A stretch of DNA of 18,065 bases from an uncultured Clostridia bacterium (GTDB lineage: Bacteria; Bacillota; Clostridia; TANB77; CAG-508): assembly GCA_947623615.1 (NCBI GenBank), contig CANQHH010000007.1, positions 1 through 18,065 on the forward strand, written 5' to 3'. The notes under the pieces were generated by a model, which ran no database searches, was not told where the DNA came from, and saw nothing but the letters and a program-made list of their open reading frames with translations. The position numbers and the translations under genes are program-made. Below, piece by piece: positions 6,248 to 14,163 of the stretch. Position 1 is the first letter of the stretch. Each line of letters opens with the position of its first letter.

Positions 6248-8098
6248 CTACATATCATTTAGCTTTTCTTTTATTTTTTTAGCCAATTCCTCATTAATTC
6301 CTTTTATCTCTGATATTTCTTCAATACTCGCTTTTGCTATTTGCTCTACACTTCCAAATTTTTTCAATAATTCGTTTTTCTTAACACTACCTATTCCATT
6401 TATTTCATCTAAAACAGATTTTGTAATAGATTTATCTCTTAATTTTTTATGATAGCCAATTGCAACATCGTGTACAGTATCTTGAAATCTGGTAATTAGA
6501 TTCATCATATCTTCAGAAAGCGGTAACTCTTCCCTTTGGTCATTAATTAAAGCTCTAGTTGTATGTTTGTTATCTTTTACCATTCCAAAAATTTGTATAT
6601 TAAGTATTTCGTTAGTATTTATACTTTCATCTTCTTGTAGTAACTCATTCTTTACGTCTTGTATTGCTTCTTGGGCTGCTCGTATTTGAGTAATTCCACC
6701 ATCTACAAATATTACGTCTGGTAACTTACCAAATCCTGTAGAGCCATCTTTGTTCAATACATCTATAGAATGCCTTAATCTTCTTGTTATTACTTCTTTC
6801 ATACATCTTGGATCATCTTGGCTTAGTACTGTTTTTATTTTAAATTTTCTTGATAAATTCTTTTTTATAACTCCATCTTGCATCACACACATACCTGCAA
6901 CAATGAATTGTCCTGAAATATTTGAAATATCATAGCACTCTATTTTCCTAGGTAAATTATCAATTCCTAATATTTCTTTTAGTTGAAATACTACAGCATT
7001 TTTATCTTTTTCTTTATTATCTAAGGTGATTTTAGCATTATTTTCCGCCATTTCTACTAATCTAAGTTTCTCACCTTTTTTTGGAGTCTTTATTTCAACT
7101 TTTCTTTCCGCGATACTTGTAAGACATTTTTCAATTAACTCTTTATCTTCAATTTCTTCTTTTATCATAATTTTATTAGGTTGCATTGGTCTATCCATAT
7201 AGTACTGTTTGATAAAATTTGATAAAATTTCACTATCTGATTCATCATTTAAATTATTCAAAAAATAGTGTTCTCTGCCTATCATCTTACTTTTTCTAAC
7301 AAAAAAAATCTCTATACATACCTGTTTATCATTTCTTGCTATACCAACAACATCAATATCATTTTCTGATATGTTAGAAACTTTTTGTTTTTCTGTTATT
7401 CTTTCAATTGCTATTTTTTTATCTCTTAGATATGCAGCTTTTTCATATTGCATATTCTCTGCTGCTTTTTGTATATCTTTTACCAATTGTTTTAAAACCT
7501 TGTCTGTTTTTCCTTCTAACAAATCAATTACTTCATTTATTTGCTCTCTATATTCCTCTTTTGAAACATAGCCCATGCATGGTCCCATACATTTTTTAAT
7601 ATGATAATTCAAACATGGTCTATCTTTATATTTAAAATTTCTACACTGCCTTATTTTAAATTTTGTTTTTATGAAATCTATCATTTCTTTGGCTGAACCT
7701 GCTGACGCATAAGGTCCAAAATATTTTGCTCCATCATTTAATATTCTTCTTGTTATATATATATCTGGATAATCAGCTTTTACATTTACTTTAATATATG
7801 GATATGTTTTCCCGTCTTTTAATAAAACATTAAATTTAGGCATATTTTTCTTAATTAAATTACATTCTAGTATAAGTGCCTCTGCTTCATTATCTGTTAC
7901 AATATATTCAAAATGGTCTATTAGTGACACCATATTTTCTATTCTCTTTGTTTTATTAGTTTTTCTAAAATACTGCCTAACTCTATTTTTTAAAGATATT
8001 GCTTTACCAACATAAATAATTTTATCATCTTTATCATGCATTATATATACTCCAGGCTTTCCTGGCAGTTTTTTTAACTGTTCTTCAATATCAAACAT
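6248..8098 (-). CDS. uvrC: Excinuclease ABC subunit C
   Basis: The dual-incision nuclease of nucleotide excision repair; with UvrB it cuts 3' and then 5' of the lesion. The 616 residues are full length. In order: GIY-YIG nuclease (about 11-95, Tyr29, Arg39, Glu78); a four-cysteine cluster at about 151-173 (CRNFKYKDRPC then KKCMGPC), matching the iron-sulfur site known in UvrC; the UVR domain (about 200-237) that contacts UvrB; the RNase H-like 5' nuclease with Asp near 389 (CYDIS) and Asp near 465 (FVDGG) and the HDVAIGYHKK segment; and a C-terminal double helix-hairpin-helix (INGIGSVKKNELLKKFGS, then IKGINEELAKKI). GGGGA precedes the ATG. It heads the four-gene operon ending at 4303 and is divergent from glmS. 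Confidence 0.97.
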   Translation of the reverse strand: MFDIEEQLKKLPGKPGVYIMHDKDDKIIYVGKAISLKNRVRQYFRKTNKTKRIENMVSLIDHFEYIVTDNEAEALILECNLIKKNMPKFNVLLKDGKTYPYIKVNVKADYPDIYITRRILNDGAKYFGPYASAGSAKEMIDFIKTKFKIRQCRNFKYKDRPCLNYHIKKCMGPCMGYVSKEEYREQINEVIDLLEGKTDKVLKQLVKDIQKAAENMQYEKAAYLRDKKIAIERITEKQKVSNISENDIDVVGIARNDKQVCIEIFFVRKSKMIGREHYFLNNLNDESDSEILSNFIKQYYMDRPMQPNKIMIKEEIEDKELIEKCLTSIAERKVEIKTPKKGEKLRLVEMAENNAKITLDNKEKDKNAVVFQLKEILGIDNLPRKIECYDISNISGQFIVAGMCVMQDGVIKKNLSRKFKIKTVLSQDDPRCMKEVITRRLRHSIDVLNKDGSTGFGKLPDVIFVDGGITQIRAAQEAIQDVKNELLQEDESINTNEILNIQIFGMVKDNKHTTRALINDQREELPLSEDMMNLITRFQDTVHDVAIGYHKKLRDKSITKSVLDEINGIGSVKKNELLKKFGSVEQIAKASIEEISEIKGINEELAKKIKEKLNDM

Positions 8099-8131
8099 AA
8101 TTTATCCCCATATCTCTATTTTTCATGTAAT

Positions 8132-8160
8132 ATTATACAAGCTTTTACATTTTTTTTCAA
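8132..8160 (-). promoter_or_regulatory. Promoter of uvrC
   Basis: On the minus strand: TTGAAA (8160-8155), a 17-bp spacer, TATAAT (8137-8132). It lies 34-62 bp upstream of the uvrC start and close to, but not overlapping, the divergent glmS promoter. No SOS (LexA-type) box was seen. Confidence 0.75.
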
Positions 8161-8208
8161 GACATGGGGGTTTTCTCTAATTTTTTAGTTTTGTTTCACT
8201 AAACCAAT

Positions 8209-8237
8209 TTGACACTTTTTTTATTTTATAGTAATAT
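8209..8237 (+). promoter_or_regulatory. Promoter of glmS
   Basis: TTGACA (8209-8214), a 17-bp spacer, TAATAT (8232-8237). The start would be near 8244, leaving a leader of only about 22 nt. That leaves no room for the glmS ribozyme found upstream of this gene in many Firmicutes. Confidence 0.8.
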
Positions 8238-8265
8238 ATTTACAATATATTAAGGAGGTATTGTT

Positions 8266-10107
8266 ATGTGTGGAATAGTAGGTTATATTGGTAGCAAAAA
8301 AGCTACACCTTTTTTGTTAGAAGGGTTAACATGTCTTGAATACAGAGGATATGATTCTGCTGGAATTGCTACTATAGAAGATAATAAAATTGAAGTAAAA
8401 AAAGATAAAGGAAGAGTAAAAAATTTATATGACTTAGATGGTATCGATTCACTTGTTGGAACTGTTGGAATCGCTCATACAAGATGGGCAACTCATGGTA
8501 AACCATCAAAAGACAATTCTCATCCTCATTTGGATAATAGTGGAACTTTTTCTGTTGTACATAATGGAATTATCGAAAATCATAATGAACTAAGAAATTT
8601 CTTAATCAGCAAAGGATATAGCTTTGCTTCTCAAACAGATACAGAAGTTATACCAAATTTAATTCATTACTATTTTAATAATGGAGAAAATATTGGTGAT
8701 AATAAATTTTTAAGTGCCGTAAAACAAGCTGTCTCAGATTTAAAAGGAAGTTATGCAATAGTAGTAATGTCGCCTTTATTTAAAGATGAACTAATTGTTG
8801 CAAGAAAAGACAGTCCTTTAGTAATTGGTACTTCTAATGGCGAAAATTTTATTGCATCAGACATACCAGCTCTTCTTTCACATAGTAAAAATTTTTATTT
8901 ATTAGATGATAATGAATTTGCTGTTGTTTGCAAAGATAAAATTAAATTTTACGACATTAACTTAACAGAACACCGCAAAGGAATTAAAAATATTGAATGG
9001 GATGCAACAGAAACAGGTAAAAATGGATTTGAAGACTATATGTTAAAAGAAATTTTCGAACAACCTAATTCTATTAGAGAAACAATTGGCTCACGATTAA
9101 AATTAGGTGAAAATTGTTATTTTGATGATTTAGAAATATCAGAAGAATTTTTACATAATATAAATCAAATTTATATTGTTGCATGCGGTACTGCTATGCA
9201 TGCAGGATTAATTGGAAAAACAATATTAGAAAATTTATGTAAAATACCAACCACTGTTGAAATTGCATCTGAATTTAGATATAGAAATCCTTTAATTGAC
9301 GAAAAAACTTTATGTATATATATCAGCCAATCTGGTGAAACTGCTGATACTATTGCCGCTCTAAAACTTGCTAAATCAAAAGGAGCTACAACTATTGCTA
9401 TATCTAACGTAATTAGCAGTTCTATTACAAGAGAAGCTGACTATTCTATATATACTCATGCAGGACCTGAAATAGCTGTTGCATCTACAAAAGCATATAC
9501 ATCACAAGTTGTACTTATTGCAATCTTAGCAATACATTTTGCTGAAATTTTAAATAGCTATGAACAAGAAAAATTGGAAGCTCTTAAAGCAGATATTTTA
9601 GATTTGCCATCAAAAATTGAAAATATTTTGGCAGATACATCTAAGATAAAAAACTTTGCAGATAAAGTTTATACTGAAAAAGATATGTTTTTCCTAGGTC
9701 GTGGAATAGATTATGCAGTAGCTTTAGAAGGCTCTTTGAAATTAAAAGAGATTTCATATATACATTCAGAAGCTTATGCAGCTGGTGAATTAAAACATGG
9801 TCCTATAGCTTTAATTGAAAACAATGTTACTGTAATAGGAATTATTACTGAACCTGATTTAGTTGATAAAACTTGCAGCAATTTACAGGAAGTCATTACA
9901 AGAGGCGCAAAAACACTTATTGTTACAAATATGCAACTTGAGAATAATTGCTTTGATTTTGTTATAGATATTCCTGAAATTAACCATCTTCTATCACCTA
10001 TACTTTCAGTAGTTCCTTTGCAACTACTATCATATTATATTTCAAAAAATAAAGGATTAGATGTAGATAAGCCAAGAAACCTCGCAAAATCAGTAACTGT
10101 TGAATAA
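8266..10107 (+). CDS. glmS: Glutamine--fructose-6-phosphate aminotransferase (isomerizing)
   Basis: This enzyme makes glucosamine-6-phosphate from fructose-6-phosphate and glutamine, the first step towards UDP-GlcNAc for peptidoglycan. The 613 residues are full length. The N-terminal glutamine amidotransferase domain starts MCGIVGYIG, with Cys2 the nucleophile after Met removal, and includes EYRGYDSAG, HTRWATHG and HNGIIENH. Two SIS domains follow (about 290-420 and 460-600) with SQSGETADT, EIAVASTKAYTSQ and HSEAYAAGELKHGP. The C terminus ends KPRNLAKSVTVE, the canonical isomerase tail. AAGGAGG precedes the ATG. It is a single-gene transcript; its stop lies 3 nt from that of the convergent bofA. 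No glmS ribozyme is present, so product feedback, if any, uses another route. Confidence 0.98.
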   Translation: MCGIVGYIGSKKATPFLLEGLTCLEYRGYDSAGIATIEDNKIEVKKDKGRVKNLYDLDGIDSLVGTVGIAHTRWATHGKPSKDNSHPHLDNSGTFSVVHNGIIENHNELRNFLISKGYSFASQTDTEVIPNLIHYYFNNGENIGDNKFLSAVKQAVSDLKGSYAIVVMSPLFKDELIVARKDSPLVIGTSNGENFIASDIPALLSHSKNFYLLDDNEFAVVCKDKIKFYDINLTEHRKGIKNIEWDATETGKNGFEDYMLKEIFEQPNSIRETIGSRLKLGENCYFDDLEISEEFLHNINQIYIVACGTAMHAGLIGKTILENLCKIPTTVEIASEFRYRNPLIDEKTLCIYISQSGETADTIAALKLAKSKGATTIAISNVISSSITREADYSIYTHAGPEIAVASTKAYTSQVVLIAILAIHFAEILNSYEQEKLEALKADILDLPSKIENILADTSKIKNFADKVYTEKDMFFLGRGIDYAVALEGSLKLKEISYIHSEAYAAGELKHGPIALIENNVTVIGIITEPDLVDKTCSNLQEVITRGAKTLIVTNMQLENNCFDFVIDIPEINHLLSPILSVVPLQLLSYYISKNKGLDVDKPRNLAKSVTVE

Positions 10108-10110
10108 TAT

Positions 10111-10377
10111 TTATGTATAATTTAATATTATTTGTAAAATAATTAATAATCCAGCACCCGGTATTCCTAATAAACCAACACACATAGAGGTAACAATATT
10201 AATACCTATATGAAACCCAAAATTTAAACCAATTATATTTATAAATAAAATTAGGATACCACCTAAAATTGAATTTAATATTAATTTAAAAATACTTTTT
10301 AATGGTAAAATAAAAACTTTGCCAAAAATAAATAAAAAAGTAATACATGCAATAAAAGTAATTATATTATTGTCCAA
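10111..10377 (-). CDS. bofA: Inhibitor of pro-sigma-K processing BofA, TTG start
   Basis: BofA is a forespore outer-membrane protein that holds the sigma-K processing protease inactive until the engulfed forespore signals. The 88 residues are mostly hydrophobic (two or three spans, about 5-24, 29-50 and 62-85). They carry the family hallmark LNSILGGILILFINIIG followed by FGFHIGINIVTSMCVGLLGIPGAG. The start is a TTG at 10377-10375 with AGAGGTGA 6 nt upstream; no in-frame ATG would give a complete BofA N terminus. Both the TTG and part of the ribosome binding site lie in a 16-17-bp hairpin (10370-10421). The gene lies 53 nt downstream of the DUF2508 gene, its usual neighbour in Firmicutes, and converges with glmS. 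Confidence 0.92.
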   Translation of the reverse strand: MDNNIITFIACITFLFIFGKVFILPLKSIFKLILNSILGGILILFINIIGLNFGFHIGINIVTSMCVGLLGIPGAGLLIILQIILNYT

Positions 10378-10421
10378 GTTAAATCACCTCTTTGTTTTAG
10401 TGTATGATTTGACTTGGACAA
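10370..10421 (-). promoter_or_regulatory. Hairpin enclosing the bofA ribosome binding site and start codon
   Basis: On the minus strand TGTCCAAGTCAAATCA (10420-10405) pairs with TGATTTAACTTGGACA (10386-10371) with one C-A mismatch, and one more A-T pair extends it. The loop of 18 nt (10404-10387) holds AGAGG of the ribosome binding site. The TTG start is in the 3' arm. There is no T-run after the stem, so it is not a typical terminator of the gene upstream. It most probably limits bofA translation. Confidence 0.6.
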
Positions 10422-10430
10422 ATATTACTA

Positions 10431-10706
10431 TTACTGCGCTTTATTATTTTTTATATATATTTCATTTACCATATCTAACGCAATCCCTTTTTTTCTCGCC
10501 TTTTTCATTAAATAGTCTAGTTTGGTTTGATTTGCCTTAATCTGATAAGTATAATAGTCTATAAGACCTTCCTCCGCATACTCAAAATTTCTATGAGACA
10601 TATTTAAATCTCTTTTTGCTTTCAAAACACTAATAATTAATTCTAGCTCTTTTTCTTCATTAGACTTGTCTTTAATTATATTTTCTTTAATATACTCTTC
10701 TGACAT
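10431..10706 (-). CDS. DUF2508 family protein (YaaL-like)
   Basis: A 91-residue soluble, highly charged and helical protein of unknown function. The diagnostic segment is LIDYYTYQIKANQTKLDYL followed by MKKARKKGI (about 48-75), which is the DUF2508/YaaL core. In many Firmicutes this gene sits directly before bofA, as here. AGGAG lies 7 nt before the ATG. The two genes are probably co-transcribed. The sporulation-gene neighbour is the only hint to its role. Confidence 0.85.
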   Translation of the reverse strand: MSEEYIKENIIKDKSNEEKELELIISVLKAKRDLNMSHRNFEYAEEGLIDYYTYQIKANQTKLDYLMKKARKKGIALDMVNEIYIKNNKAQ

Positions 10707-10784
10707 CTTTATACTCCTAATATTTTTTTATTATTATATTCATAAAATTACATAAATATTCATATTAAGTAAATTTTTTCTTTT

Positions 10785-11645
10785 TTAATAAAATATTGTA
10801 TAAATTATTATCCCAACTGTTTGTATTATAAATAAATTCATTATGTTTGAGGTAAGCAAATTTCTTGTTGCCTCTATCACCCCCTCTTTTTTATTTTTAT
10901 AATATTTTTGAGACTCAAAAAAAGTTATTAATTCCGGTATGCTGGTTATAACTCCTAAAAGCACACCTATTGCTACTTCTGATACATTAAATATGTTACA
11001 TAAGTTATTTAGTGTATCGCTTAGCATATCTCCTACAAAATATAGCAATATCCCTATAATAGCAAGAAACACCGCTTGTATAACTACATTTTTTACTTCT
11101 TTTTTAGTATATTTTTCCACAGTTACCACACTATTAATTTCTGATGAAATTTCCGTATTTTCTATCCACTTTCTTTTCTCACCATATAATCTATGTGAAT
11201 TACTCGTAATTTTATAAAATGTCAAAAATAAAATTATAAAAATCGGTACTAAATTTGTGTTATTTTCAATTTGCAATATTAACATAAAAATAGGGATTAT
11301 AATTGTAAATAACACAAGTAATAAATCAATTTTTATAGCTTTGTTTTTTAGTATTCTTTTATTTTTATTTATAAATACTGAAAACATGTATTGGACAGAA
11401 TTTATAATATTGGAACTCATTATATTATATGTACTTGTCCCCATAAGTCCTGAAAATGCTGAAAAAGATACCGTTAGTAGCTCTGGAATTGATGTTGCAA
11501 TTCCAGCTATATTTCCAATTGTCTTAGCTTTTAATTTTAATAGCTCACCAATTTTTCTCAAAGTTTTTACTAACATATACTTCGATATAAATACTATTAT
11601 AGTAGCATATATAAAAAATTTCACAATTTCTATAAACAGCTCCAC
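10785..11645 (-). CDS. Sodium/calcium exchanger family (CaCA) membrane protein, GTG start
   Basis: An integral-membrane cation antiporter of 286 residues with the two inverted alpha repeats typical of the Ca2+/cation antiporter superfamily. Alpha-1 has GIATSIPELLTVSFSAFSG then MSSNIINS (about 48-83). Alpha-2 has GVITSIPELITFFES then LLTSNIMNLF (about 231-272). The Glu of each SIPEL and the polar SN pairs are the ion-coordinating positions in the family. About ten hydrophobic spans are visible, with a charged cytoplasmic loop at about 150-185. The start is GTG at 11645, with GGGAG 7 nt upstream; the nearby ATG is out of frame. It lies 78 nt upstream of the DUF2508-bofA pair on the same strand and is divergent from serS. 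Ion specificity cannot be told. Confidence 0.82.
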   Translation of the reverse strand: MELFIEIVKFFIYATIIVFISKYMLVKTLRKIGELLKLKAKTIGNIAGIATSIPELLTVSFSAFSGLMGTSTYNIMSSNIINSVQYMFSVFINKNKRILKNKAIKIDLLLVLFTIIIPIFMLILQIENNTNLVPIFIILFLTFYKITSNSHRLYGEKRKWIENTEISSEINSVVTVEKYTKKEVKNVVIQAVFLAIIGILLYFVGDMLSDTLNNLCNIFNVSEVAIGVLLGVITSIPELITFFESQKYYKNKKEGVIEATRNLLTSNIMNLFIIQTVGIIIYTIFY

Positions 11646-11753
11646 TTCTCTTCTCCCATCTATATAAATAAATCAATTTTTAAATTATTCTGTCCAATTT
11701 TTCTTATAATATTTATTTATTGTGTAGTTTTTAACATTTAAACCTTGAATATA

Positions 11754-11782
11754 TTGATTTTCTGCTTATTTGATGTTAAAAT
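11754..11782 (+). promoter_or_regulatory. Promoter of serS
   Basis: TTGATT (11754-11759), a 17-bp spacer, TAAAAT (11777-11782). The start would be near 11789, so the dispersed palindromic repeat at 11802-11847 lies in the untranslated leader. No T-box is visible in the leader, which is too short for one. Confidence 0.65.
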
Positions 11783-11801
11783 GTAGTTGTTAAAAATAGT
11801 T

Positions 11802-11847
11802 AGACCTGTCCCCAAATCCTAAAAAAAAGGAATTAGGGACTGTCCCC
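11802..11847 (+). repeat. Dispersed palindromic repeat, copy B, in the serS leader
   Basis: Contains CTGTCCCCAAATCCT, an A-run, AGGAATTAGGGACTGTCCCC. GTCCC/GGGAC and TCCT/AGGA arms fold around the A-run. It ends exactly against the serS ribosome binding site GGGAGG. It is the same element as at 39-85, in the same orientation relative to the downstream gene. Confidence 0.8.
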
Positions 11848-11858
11848 GGGAGGTAATT

Positions 11859-13148
11859 ATGATTGATATTAAATTTTTAAGAGAAAATCCTGAAGTTGTT
11901 AAAGAAAACATAAAGAAAAAATTTCAAGATTACAAATTAAATTTAGTTGACGAAGTTTTAGAATTGGATGTAAAAAATCGCAATGTTAAACTAAATGGCG
12001 ATGAACTTAGAATGAAAAGAAATTCTTTGAGTAATGAAATTGGTTCACTTATGAAAAACGGTAAAGCAAGTGAAGCTGAAGAGATAAAAAAACAAGTACA
12101 AAAAATTAATGATCAACTTGAAGAAAACGAAAAACTTGAACAACAATATTCTGATGAAATAAAAGAAAGAATGATGAAAATTCCAAATATTATACATGAT
12201 TCTGTTCCTATTGGAGAAGATGACAGTAAAAATGTTGAAATCGAAAAATTTGGTGATCCTGTTGTTCCAGATTATGAAGTTCCATATCATGCAGATATTA
12301 TGGAAAGTCTTGCCGGTCTTGATTTGGATTCTGCTCGTAGAGTTGCCGGAAATGGATTTTATTATTTGACTGGTGATGTAGCAAGACTTCATTCTGCTAT
12401 ATTATCTTATGCAAGAGATTTTATGATTAACAAAGGTTTTACATATTGCATACCTCCTTACATGATTCGTAGTGATGTTGTTACTGGAGTTATGAGTTTC
12501 GAAGAAATGGATTCAATGATGTACAAAATTGAAGGAGAAGACTTATATTTAATTGGAACAAGTGAACACTCTATGATTGGTAAATTTAAAAATCAAATTT
12601 TAAATAAACAAAATATGCCATATACAATGACTTCATATTCTCCTTGTTTTAGAAAAGAAAAAGGTGCTCACGGTATTGAAGAGCGCGGTGTTTATCGTAT
12701 ACATCAATTCGAAAAACAGGAAATGATTGTTGTTTGCGAGCCTGAAGATAGCTGGACTTGGTATGATAAATTATGGCAATATACTGTTGAGCTATTCAGA
12801 AGCATGGATATTCCTGTTCGTACTCTTGAATGCTGTAGTGGAGATTTAGCTGATTTAAAAGCCAAAAGCTGTGATGTTGAAGCTTGGAGTCCTAGACAAC
12901 AAAAATATTTCGAAGTTGGTAGTTGTTCTAATTTAACAGATGCTCAAGCTAGACGCTTAGGTATTAGAATAAAAGGAGAAAAAGGAAATTATTATGCACA
13001 TACATTAAATAATACTGTTGTCGCTCCTCCTCGTATGTTAATTGCATTCTTAGAAAATAACTATAACGAAGATGGAAGTATTAATATTCCTGAGGTTATT
13101 CGTCCATACATGGGTGGCACTTGCAAATTAGAACCTAAAAATCAATAA
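11859..13148 (+). CDS. serS: Serine--tRNA ligase
   Basis: A class II aminoacyl-tRNA synthetase charging tRNA-Ser (and tRNA-Sec where present). The 429 residues match the family. An N-terminal antiparallel coiled-coil arm (about 25-105, rich in Lys/Glu/Leu) binds the long variable arm of tRNA-Ser. The catalytic core shows the TSEH serine-pocket segment (IGTSEHSM), motif 2 FRKEKGAHGIEERGVYRIHQF, and motif 3 NNTVVAPPRMLIAFLENN. Motif 3 has APPR where many bacterial enzymes have a GR- or TPR-type sequence, still keeping the ATP-binding Arg. GGGAGG precedes the ATG. The ysxC gene starts 17 nt after the stop, so they are one transcript. Confidence 0.97.
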   Translation: MIDIKFLRENPEVVKENIKKKFQDYKLNLVDEVLELDVKNRNVKLNGDELRMKRNSLSNEIGSLMKNGKASEAEEIKKQVQKINDQLEENEKLEQQYSDEIKERMMKIPNIIHDSVPIGEDDSKNVEIEKFGDPVVPDYEVPYHADIMESLAGLDLDSARRVAGNGFYYLTGDVARLHSAILSYARDFMINKGFTYCIPPYMIRSDVVTGVMSFEEMDSMMYKIEGEDLYLIGTSEHSMIGKFKNQILNKQNMPYTMTSYSPCFRKEKGAHGIEERGVYRIHQFEKQEMIVVCEPEDSWTWYDKLWQYTVELFRSMDIPVRTLECCSGDLADLKAKSCDVEAWSPRQQKYFEVGSCSNLTDAQARRLGIRIKGEKGNYYAHTLNNTVVAPPRMLIAFLENNYNEDGSINIPEVIRPYMGGTCKLEPKNQ

Positions 13149-13165
13149 GGAGATTAATTTATATT

Positions 13166-13753
13166 ATGATAGTAAAAAATCCAGAATTTAAAATTTCTGC
13201 TGTTAGTCCTAAGCAATATCCAAAAGATGGACTTCCAGAAGTTGTTCTTGTTGGTAAATCAAATGTTGGTAAATCTTCATTTATCAACACTATGGTTAAC
13301 AGAAAAAAACTAGCAAGAACAAGTAGTGAACCAGGTAAAACTAGGCAAATAAATTTTTATGATATAGATAAAAAAATGTATTTTGTTGATTTGCCTGGAT
13401 ATGGATACAGTAAAATGTCTAAAGCTGAACATGCTAAGGTTGGTAGTTTTATAGAAGAATATTTATCAACTAGTAAAAATATTTCTTTAATTATATTTTT
13501 AATTGATATAAGACATTCACCTACTGAAAATGATAGAATAATGTATAACTATATTGTTCAATCTGGAAAACCATTTATAATTATTACAAGTAAAGCTGAT
13601 AAAATTGCAGTTACTAAAGTTGATGATGCAGTAAAAAAAATTCAAGATGAGTTAAATCCATTACACGATTTTACTTTCCTACCATTTTCTGCTGAACGAA
13701 AAATATACACAGAAAATGCATGGAACTGTATCCAAAATTATATTGACTTTTAA
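13166..13753 (+). CDS. ysxC: Ribosome biogenesis GTP-binding protein YsxC/EngB
   Basis: A TRAFAC-class GTPase needed for late 50S subunit assembly. In 195 residues it shows G1 GKSNVGKSS (30-38), the G2 region PGKTRQINFY (56-65), G3 DLPGYGYS (75-82), G4 TSKAD (141-145; Ser replaces the more usual Thr before KxD) and G5 SAE (175-177). The ATG at 13166 is 12-13 nt from AAGGAGA, a slightly long spacer, but no better start is in frame. It follows serS by 17 nt. The promoter of the next gene overlaps its last codons. Confidence 0.95.
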   Translation: MIVKNPEFKISAVSPKQYPKDGLPEVVLVGKSNVGKSSFINTMVNRKKLARTSSEPGKTRQINFYDIDKKMYFVDLPGYGYSKMSKAEHAKVGSFIEEYLSTSKNISLIIFLIDIRHSPTENDRIMYNYIVQSGKPFIIITSKADKIAVTKVDDAVKKIQDELNPLHDFTFLPFSAERKIYTENAWNCIQNYIDF

Positions 13754-13771
13754 AGATTATCATAGTATAAT
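13743..13771 (+). promoter_or_regulatory. Strong promoter of the 86-residue gene
   Basis: TTGACT (13743-13748), a 17-bp spacer, TATAAT (13766-13771), nearly perfect consensus. It overlaps the last codons of ysxC. Start near 13778 gives a leader of about 40 nt. Confidence 0.78.
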
Positions 13772-13816
13772 TTTAACACTATACGTTATAGTTCATGTAT
13801 TTGAAGGGAGTTTATT

Positions 13817-14077
13817 ATGACTAAAAAAAACCCCGACTATTTTGTCGTAACCTTTAGTTGCGATAGTGGACAAGCAGAGGATTTTTTCCTCTCTATGCAG
13901 GATTATTTCAAAAATAATCCTACCATCATGAGCTATGAGCTTGCTTTTGTTCATGACGGTTCTGATGATGAGAAGGTAAAGATCTCAAATGAGCACGGCA
14001 TGTACCCTTTTGAGATTTTAGAGATTCTCGAAAGAGAATCTCGGAGATTTGGTGGAACAATTTCTAGCGAAAGCTAA
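13817..14077 (+). CDS. Acidic 86-residue protein of unknown function
   Basis: Not recognised. It has no signal peptide or membrane span and is soluble and acidic (many Asp/Glu: DSGQAED, DGSDDEK, EILERE). The predicted pattern is strand-helix-strand-helix, with the N-terminal strand DYFVVTFSCD, a helix about AEDFFLSMQDYF, and a C-terminal helix FEILEILERESRRFG. GAAGGGAG lies 6 nt before the ATG. By hand count its GC is about 38%, clearly above the neighbouring genes, and it uses more C/G-ending codons (GTC, ACC, TTC, CTC, GGC). It is flanked by its own near-consensus promoter and a UUCG-loop terminator, so it is a single, probably well-expressed gene. A perfect 9-bp hairpin with a GAAA loop lies inside the coding region at 14021-14042. 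Likely horizontally acquired; function not inferable. Confidence 0.75.
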   Translation: MTKKNPDYFVVTFSCDSGQAEDFFLSMQDYFKNNPTIMSYELAFVHDGSDDEKVKISNEHGMYPFEILEILERESRRFGGTISSES

Positions 14078-14114
14078 TAGTCACTATTTTTCCATGTCTC
14101 AACTCACCAATCTT

Positions 14115-14150
14115 GGGAAGTTACTTCGGTAACTTCCCTTTTTATTTTAT
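14115..14150 (+). terminator. UUCG-tetraloop terminator of the 86-residue gene
   Basis: GGGAAGTTAC (14115-14124), loop TTCG, GTAACTTCCC (14129-14138), then TTTTTATTTTAT. A perfect 10-bp stem with a stable tetraloop and T-run. Confidence 0.95.
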
Positions 14151-14163
14151 AAATGTATAGACA

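Noticed and set aside
8099..8265. A glmS ribozyme upstream of glmS
   Set aside because: The promoter at 8209-8237 leaves only about 22 nt of leader, and none of the ribozyme core sequence is present.
10939..11667. Plus-strand open frames opposite the cation exchanger gene
   Set aside because: They lack ribosome binding sites and mirror the hydrophobic minus-strand protein, which has clear family motifs.
11646..11858. A T-box leader for serS
   Set aside because: The leader from the predicted start (~11789) is about 70 nt and is mostly the dispersed repeat; no T-box sequence or antiterminator is visible.
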